This document shows positions 19,503 through 30,907 of a stretch of 64,000 nucleotides of DNA, piece after piece. Source of the DNA: Phenylobacterium sp. (GTDB lineage: Bacteria; Pseudomonadota; Alphaproteobacteria; Caulobacterales; Caulobacteraceae); NCBI RefSeq assembly GCF_004799515.1, contig NZ_SSMX01000021.1, positions 1 through 64,000 of the forward strand. Direction: 5' to 3'. The position numbers and the translations under genes are program-made. Position 1 is the first letter of the stretch. Every line of letters begins with the position of its first letter. The notes beneath the pieces were generated by a model that was not told where the DNA came from, made no database searches, and saw nothing but the letters and a program-made list of their open reading frames with translations.

Positions 19503-20318
19503 ATGCGCGGTGGGTTCAAGCCCCTGGAAGGGCAAGTGATTATCGTTACCGGAGCAGCGTCCGGCCTGGGCCTTGAGGCCGCGCGGCTGGCGGCCAAGGC
19601 GGGCGCGGCCGTCGTGCTGGCGGCTGGCGACGACCAGGCGGTGCGCGCAGTCTGCGCCGAGCTTGGCCAGTCCGGCGGCCGGGTCCATCCGGTGGCGGCC
19701 GACGCGGCGTCCGAGGCGGGCTGCGACCGTGTGGCGCGTGCGACCGCGGCGCGGTTCGGGCGCATCGACAGCTGGATCGAGGCCGGCGGCGGGGAAGCCG
19801 CCCTGGCTCACGCCGCCAAGGCGCTCTCTCTGCACCTGGGCGAACGCGACGAGCCGACCGCCCTCGTGGGCTTCGGCCGGCGCATGGGCCGTGCGGCGCG
19901 CGGCGAGCTGCGCCAGGCCAAGGGCCGTATCGCCGCGACCCTGATCCGCCTGCCGCGGGACTGGCGGCCCGACAGCCCGGCCAAGGCCGCGGCCCAAGCG
20001 GCGCTGCACGCGGTCGCCAGGCCGATGGGCTCCATGGCCGTGGCCGCCAAAGGCCAGCGGCTGAGCACTGTCACCGCGGCGCGCAAGCATCCCGGCGTGA
20101 TGGCGGGGCTGGGCGTCGGCGTCCTGGCCCTGGCCGGCGTGGCGTTGTGGCTCGGGCGGGGACGGCTGTCCGGTGCGGCGGAGGCGGTGCGTCCGCGGGT
20201 GGCGCGCGCGGTGCGGCCGGCGGTGCTGGGCGCGGTGCGCCGCAGGCCACTGCAGGCGGCGAAGCTGGCGGCGAAACACCCCCGTCAGGCGCTGAAAATC
20301 GCCCGGGCGCTGCGCTGA
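19503..20318 (+). CDS. SDR-like Rossmann protein lacking obvious catalytic Tyr-x-x-x-Lys, with C-terminal TM segment and basic tail
   Basis: GQVIIVTGAASGLGLEAARLAAKAGAAVVLAAGDD then divergent middle; VMAGLGVGVLALAGVALWL hydrophobic helix; Arg/Lys/Ala-rich end. Confidence 0.65.
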   Translation: MRGGFKPLEGQVIIVTGAASGLGLEAARLAAKAGAAVVLAAGDDQAVRAVCAELGQSGGRVHPVAADAASEAGCDRVARATAARFGRIDSWIEAGGGEAALAHAAKALSLHLGERDEPTALVGFGRRMGRAARGELRQAKGRIAATLIRLPRDWRPDSPAKAAAQAALHAVARPMGSMAVAAKGQRLSTVTAARKHPGVMAGLGVGVLALAGVALWLGRGRLSGAAEAVRPRVARAVRPAVLGAVRRRPLQAAKLAAKHPRQALKIARALR

Positions 20319-20348
20319 TCTTCATGACGCCTTAATCACGTTTGGGCG

Positions 20349-21716
20349 ATGCTGCGGCCCTCAAGTCGAGGGCTGTTCGTGAAGAGTCTGGTGGCCGCGG
20401 TCGAGCGGCTCGATCCCCTGACCGTCGCCGGCCGCGTGGCCGCGGTGAACGGCCTCCTGATCGAGGCCCGGGGCGGACTGACCAGGCTCGCCGTCGGCGC
20501 CCGCGCCGAGATCGACCGCCTGGGCGAACGCCCGGTCGCCGCCGAGGTGGTGGGCTTCCGCGACACCCGCGCGCTCCTGATGCCCTTCGGCTCCGTCGAG
20601 GGCGTGGCGCCGGGCGCGGAAATCCGTATCGAGCCGCAGGGCTCGGCGGTGCGCCCCACCAAGGCCTGGCTCGGCCGCATCGTCGACGCCTTTGGCCACC
20701 CCATCGACGGCAAGGGCCCGCTGACCCAGGGGCTCGCCGCCTATCCGCTGCGCGCATCGCCGCCCAGCGCGCACGCCCGCGCCCGGGTGGGCGAGCGGCT
20801 GGACCTGGGCGTCCGCGCCATGAACGTCTTCACCACCTGCTGCCGCGGCCAGCGCCTGGGCGTCTTCGCCGGCTCCGGCGTCGGCAAGTCGGTGCTGCTT
20901 TCCATGCTGGCCAAGAACGCCGACTGCGACGCGGTCGTGGTGGGGCTGATCGGCGAGCGGGGCCGCGAGGTCCGCGAGTTCATCGAGGAGACCCTGGGCG
21001 AAGAAGGCCTGAAGCGCGCCATCGTGGTGGTCGCCACCTCCGACGAGCCGGCGCTGAAGCGCAGGCAGGCCGCCTACATGACCATGGCCATCGCCGAGTA
21101 CCTGCGCGACCAGGACATGGAGGTCCTGTGCCTGATGGACTCGGTCACCCGCTTCGCGATGGCGCAGCGCGAGATCGGTCTGGCCGCCGGCGAACCGCCA
21201 ACGACCAAGGGCTATACGCCGACCGTCTTCACCGAATTGCCGAAACTGCTGGAGCGGGCCGGCCCCGGGCCGATCCGGCCGGACGGCACGCGGGCCGGGC
21301 CGATCACCGGCATCTTCACGGTGCTGGTGGACGGCGACGACCACAACGAGCCGATCGCCGACGCGGTGCGCGGCATCCTCGACGGCCACATCGTCATGGA
21401 GCGCGCCATCGCCGAGCGCGGCCGCTTCCCGGCGATCAATGTCCTGAAGTCGATCAGCCGGACCATGCCCGGCTGCCATAACCCGCAGGAGCGCGAGATC
21501 GTCAAGAACGCCCGCCAGACCTTGTCGGCCTACGCCAACATGGAGGAGCTGATCCGCATCGGCGCCTATCGCACCGGGGCCGACCCGCAGGTCGACCGCG
21601 CCATCAAGCTGAACCCGGCCCTGGAAGCCTTCCTGGGCCAGGACAAGGATGAGGTCACCAGCCTCTCCGCCGGCTTCGAGCGCCTGCACGGCATCCTGAA
21701 CAGCGTGGCCGCATGA
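20349..21716 (+). CDS. fliI: Flagellar export ATPase FliI
   Basis: [51 protein letters not shown]...[44 protein letters not shown]. Confidence 0.96.
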   Translation: MLRPSSRGLFVKSLVAAVERLDPLTVAGRVAAVNGLLIEARGGLTRLAVGARAEIDRLGERPVAAEVVGFRDTRALLMPFGSVEGVAPGAEIRIEPQGSAVRPTKAWLGRIVDAFGHPIDGKGPLTQGLAAYPLRASPPSAHARARVGERLDLGVRAMNVFTTCCRGQRLGVFAGSGVGKSVLLSMLAKNADCDAVVVGLIGERGREVREFIEETLGEEGLKRAIVVVATSDEPALKRRQAAYMTMAIAEYLRDQDMEVLCLMDSVTRFAMAQREIGLAAGEPPTTKGYTPTVFTELPKLLERAGPGPIRPDGTRAGPITGIFTVLVDGDDHNEPIADAVRGILDGHIVMERAIAERGRFPAINVLKSISRTMPGCHNPQEREIVKNARQTLSAYANMEELIRIGAYRTGADPQVDRAIKLNPALEAFLGQDKDEVTSLSAGFERLHGILNSVAA

Positions 21717-22129
21717 GCTGGGCCGACTCCTTGATCAAGCTCTCCACCTATGAAGTCGAGAACCGTCAGCTCCGCCTGACCGAGATCGCCCGCAAGCGCG
21801 CTGACGCCGAGACCCGGCTGCGGGTGCTGATCGCCGAGGGCGAGGCGGAGAGCAAGCGCGCGACCCAGGACGCCGAGGCCGGCTGGTACCACGCGGGCTT
21901 CGCCGCGGGCCTGAAGGTCCGCAAGGCCGCCATCCAGGCCGAGATCGACGCCCTGGAGGCCGAGGAGCGTGGGGCGCGCGAGGCCCTGGCGGAGGCCTTC
22001 GAGGAGCAGAAGAAGTACGAGCAGGTGGCCGAGAACATGCGGGTCGCCCAGGTCAAGGAAACCAACCGCCGCGAGAACGCCGAGCTCGACGAGGTCGGCA
22101 TGCGCGCGGCGAGGCGCCAGGCGAGCTAG
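21713..22129 (+). CDS. fliJ: Flagellar FliJ-like protein
   Basis: Small charged coiled-coil protein overlapping fliI by 4 bp; [34 protein letters not shown]. Confidence 0.8.
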   Translation: MSWADSLIKLSTYEVENRQLRLTEIARKRADAETRLRVLIAEGEAESKRATQDAEAGWYHAGFAAGLKVRKAAIQAEIDALEAEERGAREALAEAFEEQKKYEQVAENMRVAQVKETNRRENAELDEVGMRAARRQAS

Positions 22130-22488
22130 GGCGCGGTGCGCTTGCGCTCGGCGTCGACGTCGGCGCGCAGGACGGCGAGGTCCTCGCTGATCTTGAAGAT
22201 CGCCACGTAGAACTCGCAGAACGAGCGCCACAGCAGGACCAGCGCGCCCATCACCAGCAGGCCGCCGATCACCACCGGGACGGCCAGCAGCAGGCCGAAC
22301 GGGAACGGGTCGCGGATCGCCACGCCCACCGCGGCCCCGATGGTGCCGAAGGCGCCCAGCGCGATCAGCGAGAGGCCCGCCCAATAGATCACGTGGATCA
22401 CCTGGCTGGTCATCAGGTGCTCGAAGGTGAGCAGGTCCCAGAGGACCGCGGAGCCCGCGCCTTTTGGTCGGTTGAGAGGTCGCCGCAT
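22126..22488 (-). CDS. DUF4282-like membrane protein
   Basis: LTFEHLMTSQVIHVIYWAGLSLIALGAFGTIGAAV...WRSFCEFYVAIFKISEDLAVLR. Confidence 0.65.
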   Translation of the reverse strand: MRRPLNRPKGAGSAVLWDLLTFEHLMTSQVIHVIYWAGLSLIALGAFGTIGAAVGVAIRDPFPFGLLLAVPVVIGGLLVMGALVLLWRSFCEFYVAIFKISEDLAVLRADVDAERKRTAP

Positions 22489-22574
22489 CCGTTTCCCAAG
22501 ACTCGTCCGGAGCTTCGCGCGGCTCCGGCTCGCACCGCTACCAGCCTGGGCGGGCGGCGGCAATGGCGGCCGGT

Positions 22575-23474
22575 TCAGCCCGGCAGCTTGACGCCGGCCT
22601 CTTCGGAGAGTGGGTCAGCCGCGGCCGGGCTGCGGGCGACAGCCGCCCGCAGCATCACCGCGCCGGCGTAGGTGACCACCACGACCACGCCCCAGCGGAG
22701 CCACTCCAGCGGCAGGGACTTCACGACCAGCGCGGCGATCAGCACCGCCGGGATACCGCCGAGCGCCATGCCAAGGACGAGGCGAAGGTCGAGCGGCCGG
22801 GCCGAGACGATCCTCGCGCCGCTGGTCACCATCAGCAGCGCCGCCGAACCCATCATGATCGGGAAGGCCGCCCGCGGGTCCATGCCCAAGAGGCTGACCA
22901 GGATCAGGGTCGGCGCGAAGTTGCCGACGCCCAGGTTCATGAGGCTCCCGAACACGAAGCTCGCGGCGACCACCAGGGCGAAGGCGAGCGGCGGCAGGCT
23001 GGTGGCGACGCCGCCGTGCGGCATCAGGCCCAGGTTGGAAAGCGTGAAGCTGGCTGCGGCGATCAGCAAGCCAAGGCCCATGGTCGCGCGGATCGGGGTG
23101 ATCGGCAGGCGCGCCCCCACCGAGACGCCCAGCACCGCGCCAGCCACGGAGGCGCCGATGGAGAGGCCGAGCAGCAGCGGATCCACCTGCACCGAGGTGA
23201 TGAACACGAACCCTTCCGTGGCCGCGGCCAGGGCGTAGCCGGAGATCATGGTCGCCGGGATCAGCTCATCCGGCACGCGGCGGCGGAACTTGAAATAGGC
23301 GGTGGTGGGCGCGAAGCAGCCGATGCCGAGGGCGTCGAAGAAGCTGGTCACCGCGCTTAAGGCCACGCCCTCCAGCGACGGCGCGGCCGGACGGCGGCGC
23401 AACGCCAGCCCGAGCGCCACGGCGAAGACCGCGCTGGCCACGCCCAGGGCGGTGAGGAGGAGGATCAGGATCAT
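22575..23474 (-). CDS. TauE/SafE family sulfite exporter-like permease
   Basis: Multi-TM; SFFDALGIGCFAPTTAYFKFRR, GASVAGAVLGVSVGARLP, NLGVGNFAPTLILVSLLGMDPRAAFPIMMGSAALLM. Confidence 0.8.
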   Translation of the reverse strand: MILILLLTALGVASAVFAVALGLALRRRPAAPSLEGVALSAVTSFFDALGIGCFAPTTAYFKFRRRVPDELIPATMISGYALAAATEGFVFITSVQVDPLLLGLSIGASVAGAVLGVSVGARLPITPIRATMGLGLLIAAASFTLSNLGLMPHGGVATSLPPLAFALVVAASFVFGSLMNLGVGNFAPTLILVSLLGMDPRAAFPIMMGSAALLMVTSGARIVSARPLDLRLVLGMALGGIPAVLIAALVVKSLPLEWLRWGVVVVVTYAGAVMLRAAVARSPAAADPLSEEAGVKLPG

Positions 23475-23565
23475 GCCGGCTCTTCGGGCCCCCGCGCGGC
23501 GCAAGCCTCGACGGTAGCCTAAGGCTGGATGTCCGCACGGGATTTCTTGCGGGGCCGCGCCGGCG

Positions 23566-25662
23566 TCAGATCTGGCCGACGGTCTTCAGCTTGGCGCGGG
23601 GATGGACCTCGTTCTGGCTCATCACCGGGGTCTGGCCGCGGAAGCGCTCGATGATCGAACGGACATAGGGGCGGATGGTCGGGCTGGTCAGCAGCACCGG
23701 GCTGTCGCCGGAGAGGGCGGCGCGTTCGAACACCTCGCGGATGCCGCGCACGAAGTCCTGCAGGCGCGAGGGGGCGAGCGCCAGCTGCTTGTCGTCGCCC
23801 TGGCCCACAAGGCTGTCGGCGAAGGCGTTCTCCCACTCCGGCGTCAGGGTGACGATGGGCAGGGCGCCGTCGTCGCCGCGGTAGGCGAAGGAGAGCTGGC
23901 GGGCCAGGCGCGCGCGCACCTGCTCGACCAGCATGGTCACCGAGGTGGTGTGCGGCGCGGCCTCGCCGATGCCTTCCAGAATGGCCGGCAGGTCGCGGAT
24001 CGAGACGCGCTCGCGCAGCAGCGACTGCAGCACGCGCTGGATGGTGGTGGCCGTGACCACCGCGGGGACCAGGTCGTCCACCAGCTTCTTCTGCTCGGCG
24101 GGCAGGTCCTTCAGGAGTTTCTGGACTTCCGCATAGGAGAGCAGGTCCGGCATGTTCTCCTTGAGGATCTCGGTCAGATGGGTGGTCAGGACCGTGGCCG
24201 GATCGACGATGGTGTAGCCGCGGAAGGTGGCTTCCTCGCGCAGGTTCTCGTCCACCCAGGTGGCGGGCAGGCCGAAGGCGGGCTCCTTCACGTGCTCGCC
24301 GGGCAGGTCCACCTGGCCGCCGCGCGGGTCCATGGCCATCATGTGGCCCAGGCGCACCTCGCCGGCCCCGGCCTCCATCTCCTTGATGCGGATGCAGTAG
24401 CCCTGCGAGGGCAGGCGCATGTTGTCGAGGATCCGCACGCTCGGCATGACGAAGCCGTAGTCGGCGGCCAGCGTCTTGCGCAGCGCCTTGATCTGGTCGG
24501 TGAGCCGGCGGCCCTCCAAGTCGTTGATCAGGCCCAGCAGGCCATAGCCCAGCTCGATCTTGATCTCGTCGATGGCCAGCGTCTGGGTGATCGGCTCGTC
24601 GGCCGGCGCCGCCTCGGCGGGCTTCATCTCGACCGGCGGCGGCTCCTTGGACTTCTGCGAGCGCCGCCAGGCCAGGGTCCCCGCGCCCAGCGAGATGGCG
24701 GCGAACGGGATGATCGGCATGCCCGGCACGACAGCGATGACACCGGCGGCGGCGGCCACCATGCCCAACGCCACCGGGTTCATGGCCAGCTGGGTGACCA
24801 GCGCCTTGTCCGCCGAGCCCTCGACCCCGGACTTGGAGACCAGGAAGCCCGCGGCGATGGAGATGATCAGCGCCGGGATCTGGCTCACCAGGCCGTCGCC
24901 GATGGTCATGATGGTGTAGGTCGAAGCCGCCGTGGCGATCGGCACGTGATGCTGCAGCACCCCGATCAGGATGCCGCCGATGATGTTGATGGCCACGATG
25001 ATCAGGCCGGCGACCGCGTCGCCGCGCACGAATTTCGACGCGCCGTCCATGGCGCCGAAGAAGGTCGACTCCTGCTCGAGGTCCTTGCGGCGCTGCTTGG
25101 CCGTGGTCTCGTCGATCAGACCGGCCGACAGGTCGGCGTCGATGGCCATCTGCTTGCCCGGCATGGAGTCCAGGGTGAAGCGCGCCGCCACTTCCGCGAT
25201 CCGGCCGGAGCCCTTGGTGATGACCACGAAGTTCACGATCACCAGGATCGCGAAGACGATGATGCCGATGACGTAGTTGCCGCCCATCATCAGGCGGCCG
25301 AAGGATTCGATGATGTGGCCAGCCCCGTGCACGCCCTCGTGGCCATGGCCGAGGATCAGGCGGGTCGAGGCGATGCCCAGCGCCAGTCGATAGAGGGTGG
25401 TGACCAGCAGCACCATCGGGAAGCCGGTGAACTCCAGCGGCTTCTTGATGAGCAGCGAGGTCATCAGGATCAGCACGGCGCTGGTGATCGAGATCGACAG
25501 CAGCAGGTCCAGCAGGAACGCCGGGATCGGCAGGATCAACAGGACGACGATGCCGACGACGCCCAGCGCGAGCGCCACCTCGCCGCGCGCGACCCAACCC
25601 AGCATCTCGCGGGCGCTGGGGGCCTCGCCAGGCCTGGACGAAGGAAGGGACGCGTCAGCCAT
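23566..25662 (-). CDS. flhA: Flagellar biosynthesis protein FlhA
   Basis: FHIPEP-family signatures: LTSLLIKKPLEFTGFPMVLLVTTLYRLALGIASTRLIL, GSGRIAEVAARFTLDSMPGKQMAIDADLSAGLI. Confidence 0.97.
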   Translation of the reverse strand: MADASLPSSRPGEAPSAREMLGWVARGEVALALGVVGIVVLLILPIPAFLLDLLLSISITSAVLILMTSLLIKKPLEFTGFPMVLLVTTLYRLALGIASTRLILGHGHEGVHGAGHIIESFGRLMMGGNYVIGIIVFAILVIVNFVVITKGSGRIAEVAARFTLDSMPGKQMAIDADLSAGLIDETTAKQRRKDLEQESTFFGAMDGASKFVRGDAVAGLIIVAINIIGGILIGVLQHHVPIATAASTYTIMTIGDGLVSQIPALIISIAAGFLVSKSGVEGSADKALVTQLAMNPVALGMVAAAAGVIAVVPGMPIIPFAAISLGAGTLAWRRSQKSKEPPPVEMKPAEAAPADEPITQTLAIDEIKIELGYGLLGLINDLEGRRLTDQIKALRKTLAADYGFVMPSVRILDNMRLPSQGYCIRIKEMEAGAGEVRLGHMMAMDPRGGQVDLPGEHVKEPAFGLPATWVDENLREEATFRGYTIVDPATVLTTHLTEILKENMPDLLSYAEVQKLLKDLPAEQKKLVDDLVPAVVTATTIQRVLQSLLRERVSIRDLPAILEGIGEAAPHTTSVTMLVEQVRARLARQLSFAYRGDDGALPIVTLTPEWENAFADSLVGQGDDKQLALAPSRLQDFVRGIREVFERAALSGDSPVLLTSPTIRPYVRSIIERFRGQTPVMSQNEVHPRAKLKTVGQI

Positions 25663-25674
25663 CGTGCTCAGTCA

Positions 25675-27045
<1,371 letters not shown>

Positions 27046-27071
27046 GGCTCTTCTCCCTCAGACGGCGGCTC

Positions 27072-27422
27072 TTAAGCCTGCGCGTCGCCGTCCTTGATGA
27101 TTTCCGTCATGGTCACGCCCAGCCGCTCGTCGACGATCACGACCTCGCCGCGCGCCACCAGGCGGTTGTTCACATAGATGTCGATGGCCTCGCCGACCTT
27201 GCGGTCGAGCTCCAGCACGCTGCCTTGGCCGAGCTGCAGCAGCTGGGCGACCGACAGGCTGGCGCGGCCGAGGACCGCGGAGATGTTCACCGGCACGTCG
27301 AAGACCGGCGCCAGGTCGGTGGCGGTCTTTTCCTCGTCGCCCAGGATTTCGGGCAGGGCGCCGTCGCCGGCGGCGAACTCGTCGAGCTTCAGCTCTTCGG
27401 TTGTGTCGGGGGTTTCGGACAT
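27072..27422 (-). CDS. fliN: Flagellar motor switch protein FliN
   Basis: VFDVPVNISAVLGRASLSVAQLLQLGQGSVLELDRKVGEAIDIYVNNRLVARGEVVIVDERLGVTMTEII. Confidence 0.95.
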   Translation of the reverse strand: MSETPDTTEELKLDEFAAGDGALPEILGDEEKTATDLAPVFDVPVNISAVLGRASLSVAQLLQLGQGSVLELDRKVGEAIDIYVNNRLVARGEVVIVDERLGVTMTEIIKDGDAQA

Positions 27423-27430
27423 GGCGGCTC

Positions 27431-28099
27431 TTAGCTTCCTTGGGCGTCAGGGGCAGGCGCGCCCGGGATCAGGGGTTCGGCGTGCAGGCCCTCGGCGGCC
27501 AGGGCCGCGTGCAGGGCCTGGGAGACGCGCTCGGCGGCGGCGGCGGGGTCGAAGCTCGCCGAGCCGTCGCCGAAGTCGAGGGTGAAGGCGTTGGCGCCCA
27601 GGGCCGGGCTCACGCGCACCTGCACGGCACCGGGGAAGCCGATGGCCTGGGCGGTCTCGTCCAGAGCCGCCTGCAGGCCCTGGGCCAGCTCGGCGTCGGC
27701 GGAGACGATCAGGCGCGGGGCGGCCTCGATCTCGCGAGCCAGGGCCTCGAGGGCTGCGCGGACCGGGGCCTGGGGAGCGGCGTCGAGGGCGGCGCCGGCG
27801 ATGGCGCGGCCGCAGGCGAGCGCCAGCTCCGCGGAGCCGACGCGGTGGTCATGGGCGACGCCGGCCAGGCTGGGCAGGGCCTGCTGGACCACGTGGGCGA
27901 TGACGGCCAGGGCCTCGGCCTGGCGGTTGGCGACGCTGGCCATGGCGCGGGCCTCGCCGGCCGCCTCGGAGGCGCGGCGGATCTGCTCGACCTCGTCGGT
28001 GGTGTAGGTGCGCTTGGGCCGCGGCGCGGCCGCGATCACCCGCCCGGTGGCCTCGAACACCGTGTCGAACTTGAATTTCTCGAGGGGCTCACCGGTCAT
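27431..28099 (-). CDS. flbE: FliH/FlbE-like flagellar assembly protein
   Basis: Position between fliG and fliN; FKFDTVFEATGRVI N-terminus and Ala-rich FliH-like body. Confidence 0.8.
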   Translation of the reverse strand: MTGEPLEKFKFDTVFEATGRVIAAAPRPKRTYTTDEVEQIRRASEAAGEARAMASVANRQAEALAVIAHVVQQALPSLAGVAHDHRVGSAELALACGRAIAGAALDAAPQAPVRAALEALAREIEAAPRLIVSADAELAQGLQAALDETAQAIGFPGAVQVRVSPALGANAFTLDFGDGSASFDPAAAAERVSQALHAALAAEGLHAEPLIPGAPAPDAQGS

Positions 28100-29127
28100 C
28101 AGTACACCAGCTCGTCATCGTCGCCGCCGGCGCCGACCAGGACGATCTCGCCCTTGTTGGCCAGGTCCTTGGCGGCCTGCACCATGGCCATCTGCGCCTG
28201 CTCGACCTCGCGCAGGCGGACCGGGCCCATGGTCTCCATGTCCTCGCGCATGATCTTGGCGGCGCGCTCGCTCATGTTGGAGAAGAACATGTCGCGCAGC
28301 CCGTCGGAGGCGCCCTTCAGCGCCAGCGCCAGCTGGTCCTTCTCCACCGTGCGCAGCAGGGTCTGCACGCCGCCCGGATCGAGCTTGTTGAGGTCCTCGA
28401 AGACGAACATCAGGGCCCGGATGCGCTCGGCGGCCTCGCGGTTGCGCTCTTCCAGGGCGGTGATGAAGCGGGTCTCGGTTTGGCGGTCGAAGGCGTTGAA
28501 GATGTCGGCCATCATCTCGTGGCTGTCGCGCTTCGACGTGCGCGCCAGGTTCGACATGAATTCGGTGCGCAGGGTCTGTTCGATCTTGTCGAGGATCTCG
28601 CGCTGCACCGGCTCCATGCGCAGCATGCGGGTGACGCACTCCAGCGCGAAGTCCTCGGGCAGGCAGGTGAGCACGCGCGCGGCGTGCTCGGATTTGATCT
28701 TCGACAGCACCACCGCGACGGTCTGCGGGTATTCGTTCTTCAGGTAGTTGGCGAGCACGGCCTCGTTCACGTTGCCGAGCTTGTCCCACATGGTGCGACC
28801 CGCCGGACCGCGGATCTCCTCCATCAGGCTGTCGACCTTGTCGCCGGGCATGATCGAGGCCAGCAGCTTCTGGGTCAGCTCCACCGAGCCGGTGATCGCG
28901 CCGCCGCCCATGCCGGAGACGAACTCGACCAGCAGGTCCTCCACCACCGCGGCGGTGACCTGGCCGAGGCCGGCCATGGCCTGGGAGATCACCTTGATCT
29001 CCTCCTCCTCCAGGCCGCGCCAGACGCTGGCGTGGTCCTCGCCCAGCGCCAACAGCACCACCGCGGCCTTTTCGGGTCCGGTCAGCTTGGCGGCGTCGGC
29101 GACGCCTTTCATCTTAGGAGCGGCCAT
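28099..29127 (-). CDS. fliG: Flagellar motor switch protein FliG
   Basis: [64 protein letters not shown]. Confidence 0.97.
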   Translation of the reverse strand: MAAPKMKGVADAAKLTGPEKAAVVLLALGEDHASVWRGLEEEEIKVISQAMAGLGQVTAAVVEDLLVEFVSGMGGGAITGSVELTQKLLASIMPGDKVDSLMEEIRGPAGRTMWDKLGNVNEAVLANYLKNEYPQTVAVVLSKIKSEHAARVLTCLPEDFALECVTRMLRMEPVQREILDKIEQTLRTEFMSNLARTSKRDSHEMMADIFNAFDRQTETRFITALEERNREAAERIRALMFVFEDLNKLDPGGVQTLLRTVEKDQLALALKGASDGLRDMFFSNMSERAAKIMREDMETMGPVRLREVEQAQMAMVQAAKDLANKGEIVLVGAGGDDDELVY

Positions 29128-29129
29128 GG

Positions 29130-30782
29130 TCAGGCGGACTCATGCAGCCAGCCGCGGATGATCGCGACGGACTCATCGGGGTGCTTGTCGACGAACTCGG
29201 CGACGCGCTTGACGGAGCTGGCCTTCACCTGGCCCTCGATGCGGGCGATGTCGATCTTCTGCTCCAGGCCCTCGTTGACCGGGGCGGGCAGGGCCATCTG
29301 CTGGCCGGTGACCGGATCGACGCTGATCTGCATCGGCTGGCCGTCGGGGCTGGTGACGATGCGGGTCGCGCCGCCGCCGGCCAGGGCCAGCGGATTGCCG
29401 CCGCCGCCCGTCGCGCCCTTCAGGAGCGGGCGCACGATGAACAGCATCATCAGGATCGCGACGATGGCCATCACGCCCAGTTCGGCGGCGCGCATGATGT
29501 CGTTCTTGTCGAAGCCCATCAGCGGGTTGGCGGCGGTGACGCCCTCGGCGTCATCGGCGGTGGGGAACTTGACGTTGACCACGGTCACCTGGTCGCCGCG
29601 GTCCTTGTCGTAGCCGACGGCGGTCTGCACCAGGGACTGGATCTGGGCCATCTCAGCGGCCGAGCGGGCGGAGTAGGCGCCGGGCTTGCCGGTCTTCTTG
29701 TCGGCCGGGCCATAGGCGCCGTCGACGGCGACCGCGACCGCGATCTTCTTCACGGCGCCAGGCTCGCGCACCTCGGTCGTGGTGGTCTTGGAGATCTCGT
29801 AGTTGGTCGTCGACTCCTGTTTGCCGCTGGCGTTGGAGGAGTCACCGCCAGGGTCGACGGACGAGCCGCCGGGGATCTTGGCCGCGGCCGAGGACTGGGT
29901 CGTGCCGCCGCTGGAGCCTTCCTTGGAGTTCTCGTCGGTGGTGCTCTCCGAGCGGACCACCTGGCCGTCCGGGTCGAAGCTTTCCTTCTGTGTGGTGATG
30001 TGGGCCAGGTCGACGTCGGCGGTGACGTTCACCCGCGCCTTGCCGGCGCCCACAACGCCTTCGACCAGGGTCTTCACCTGCTTGGCGATGCGCTGCTCGA
30101 CCTCGCTCTTGCGGCCATCGGCCTCGGCGGCCATGCCGGTGTCGCCGCCGGAGAGCGTCTTGGCGTGCTGGTCGATGACGGTGACGCGGTCGGGCTTCAG
30201 GTTGGGGACGGCGCCGGCCACCAGGTTCTGCACACCGCGCACCTGGTCGGGGCCGGGCTCGCGCCCGCCGACGCCCAGGGTGACGGAGGCCGACGGCTGC
30301 TCGGCGTCGTCCTCGAACAACTGACGCTTGGGCAGCACCAGGTGGACGCGCACGGAGGTGATGCCGTCCAGGCCGCGGATGGTGCGGCCGAGCTCGCCTT
30401 CCAGGGCGCGCTGGCGGTTCAGCTGCTGGACGAAGTCCGTCTGGCCCATGGCCGAGGAGTTGTCGAAGATCTCGTAGCCGACCGAGCCCGCGGTCGGCAG
30501 GCCCTTGGACGAGAGCATCAGGCGGGTGGAGGCGACCTGGTCGCGGTTGACCAGGATGGTCGAGCCGTCGCCCTTGACCTCGTACTTGATGCCGCCCTGG
30601 TCGAGGGCCTGGGTGATGGTCCCGGCTTCCTTCAGGTCGAGGTTGGAATAGAGCAGGGCCTTGGGCTGGCCCAGGCCCATGGTCACGGCGAACAGGGCCG
30701 CGGCCACGCCGGCGCCGATGCCGAGGATGGCGGCCAGGCGGCCGATCCCGAACCTCTGAAGCGCAGCCAGGATCTGGTTCAA
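29130..30782 (-). CDS. fliF: Flagellar M-ring protein FliF
   Basis: [78 protein letters not shown]. Confidence 0.97.
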   Translation of the reverse strand: MNQILAALQRFGIGRLAAILGIGAGVAAALFAVTMGLGQPKALLYSNLDLKEAGTITQALDQGGIKYEVKGDGSTILVNRDQVASTRLMLSSKGLPTAGSVGYEIFDNSSAMGQTDFVQQLNRQRALEGELGRTIRGLDGITSVRVHLVLPKRQLFEDDAEQPSASVTLGVGGREPGPDQVRGVQNLVAGAVPNLKPDRVTVIDQHAKTLSGGDTGMAAEADGRKSEVEQRIAKQVKTLVEGVVGAGKARVNVTADVDLAHITTQKESFDPDGQVVRSESTTDENSKEGSSGGTTQSSAAAKIPGGSSVDPGGDSSNASGKQESTTNYEISKTTTTEVREPGAVKKIAVAVAVDGAYGPADKKTGKPGAYSARSAAEMAQIQSLVQTAVGYDKDRGDQVTVVNVKFPTADDAEGVTAANPLMGFDKNDIMRAAELGVMAIVAILMMLFIVRPLLKGATGGGGNPLALAGGGATRIVTSPDGQPMQISVDPVTGQQMALPAPVNEGLEQKIDIARIEGQVKASSVKRVAEFVDKHPDESVAIIRGWLHESA

Positions 30783-30829
30783 CGCCGGCGTCCTTCCAAA
30801 ACCAATTCGCGGCCGGGCGTGCGGTTCTT

Positions 30830-30867
30830 GCCTAGCGCTAGGCAGGATTTACCCAGTGCTTGGTAAA
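30830..30867 (-). promoter_or_regulatory. Two adjacent palindromes in the fliF upstream region
   Basis: GCCTAGCGCTAGGC (perfect 14-bp palindrome, 30830-30843) and TTTACC-N8-GGTAAA (30848-30867), about 50-85 bp upstream of the fliF start. Confidence 0.45.
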
Positions 30868-30907
30868 CGCGAGGTTTAGGCGGAGCCGTTTCGGCGGGGC
30901 TGGAGGG

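Noticed and set aside
29142-30866. 574-aa plus-strand ORF antisense to fliF
   Set aside because: Shadow ORF; fliF is strongly supported on the other strand.
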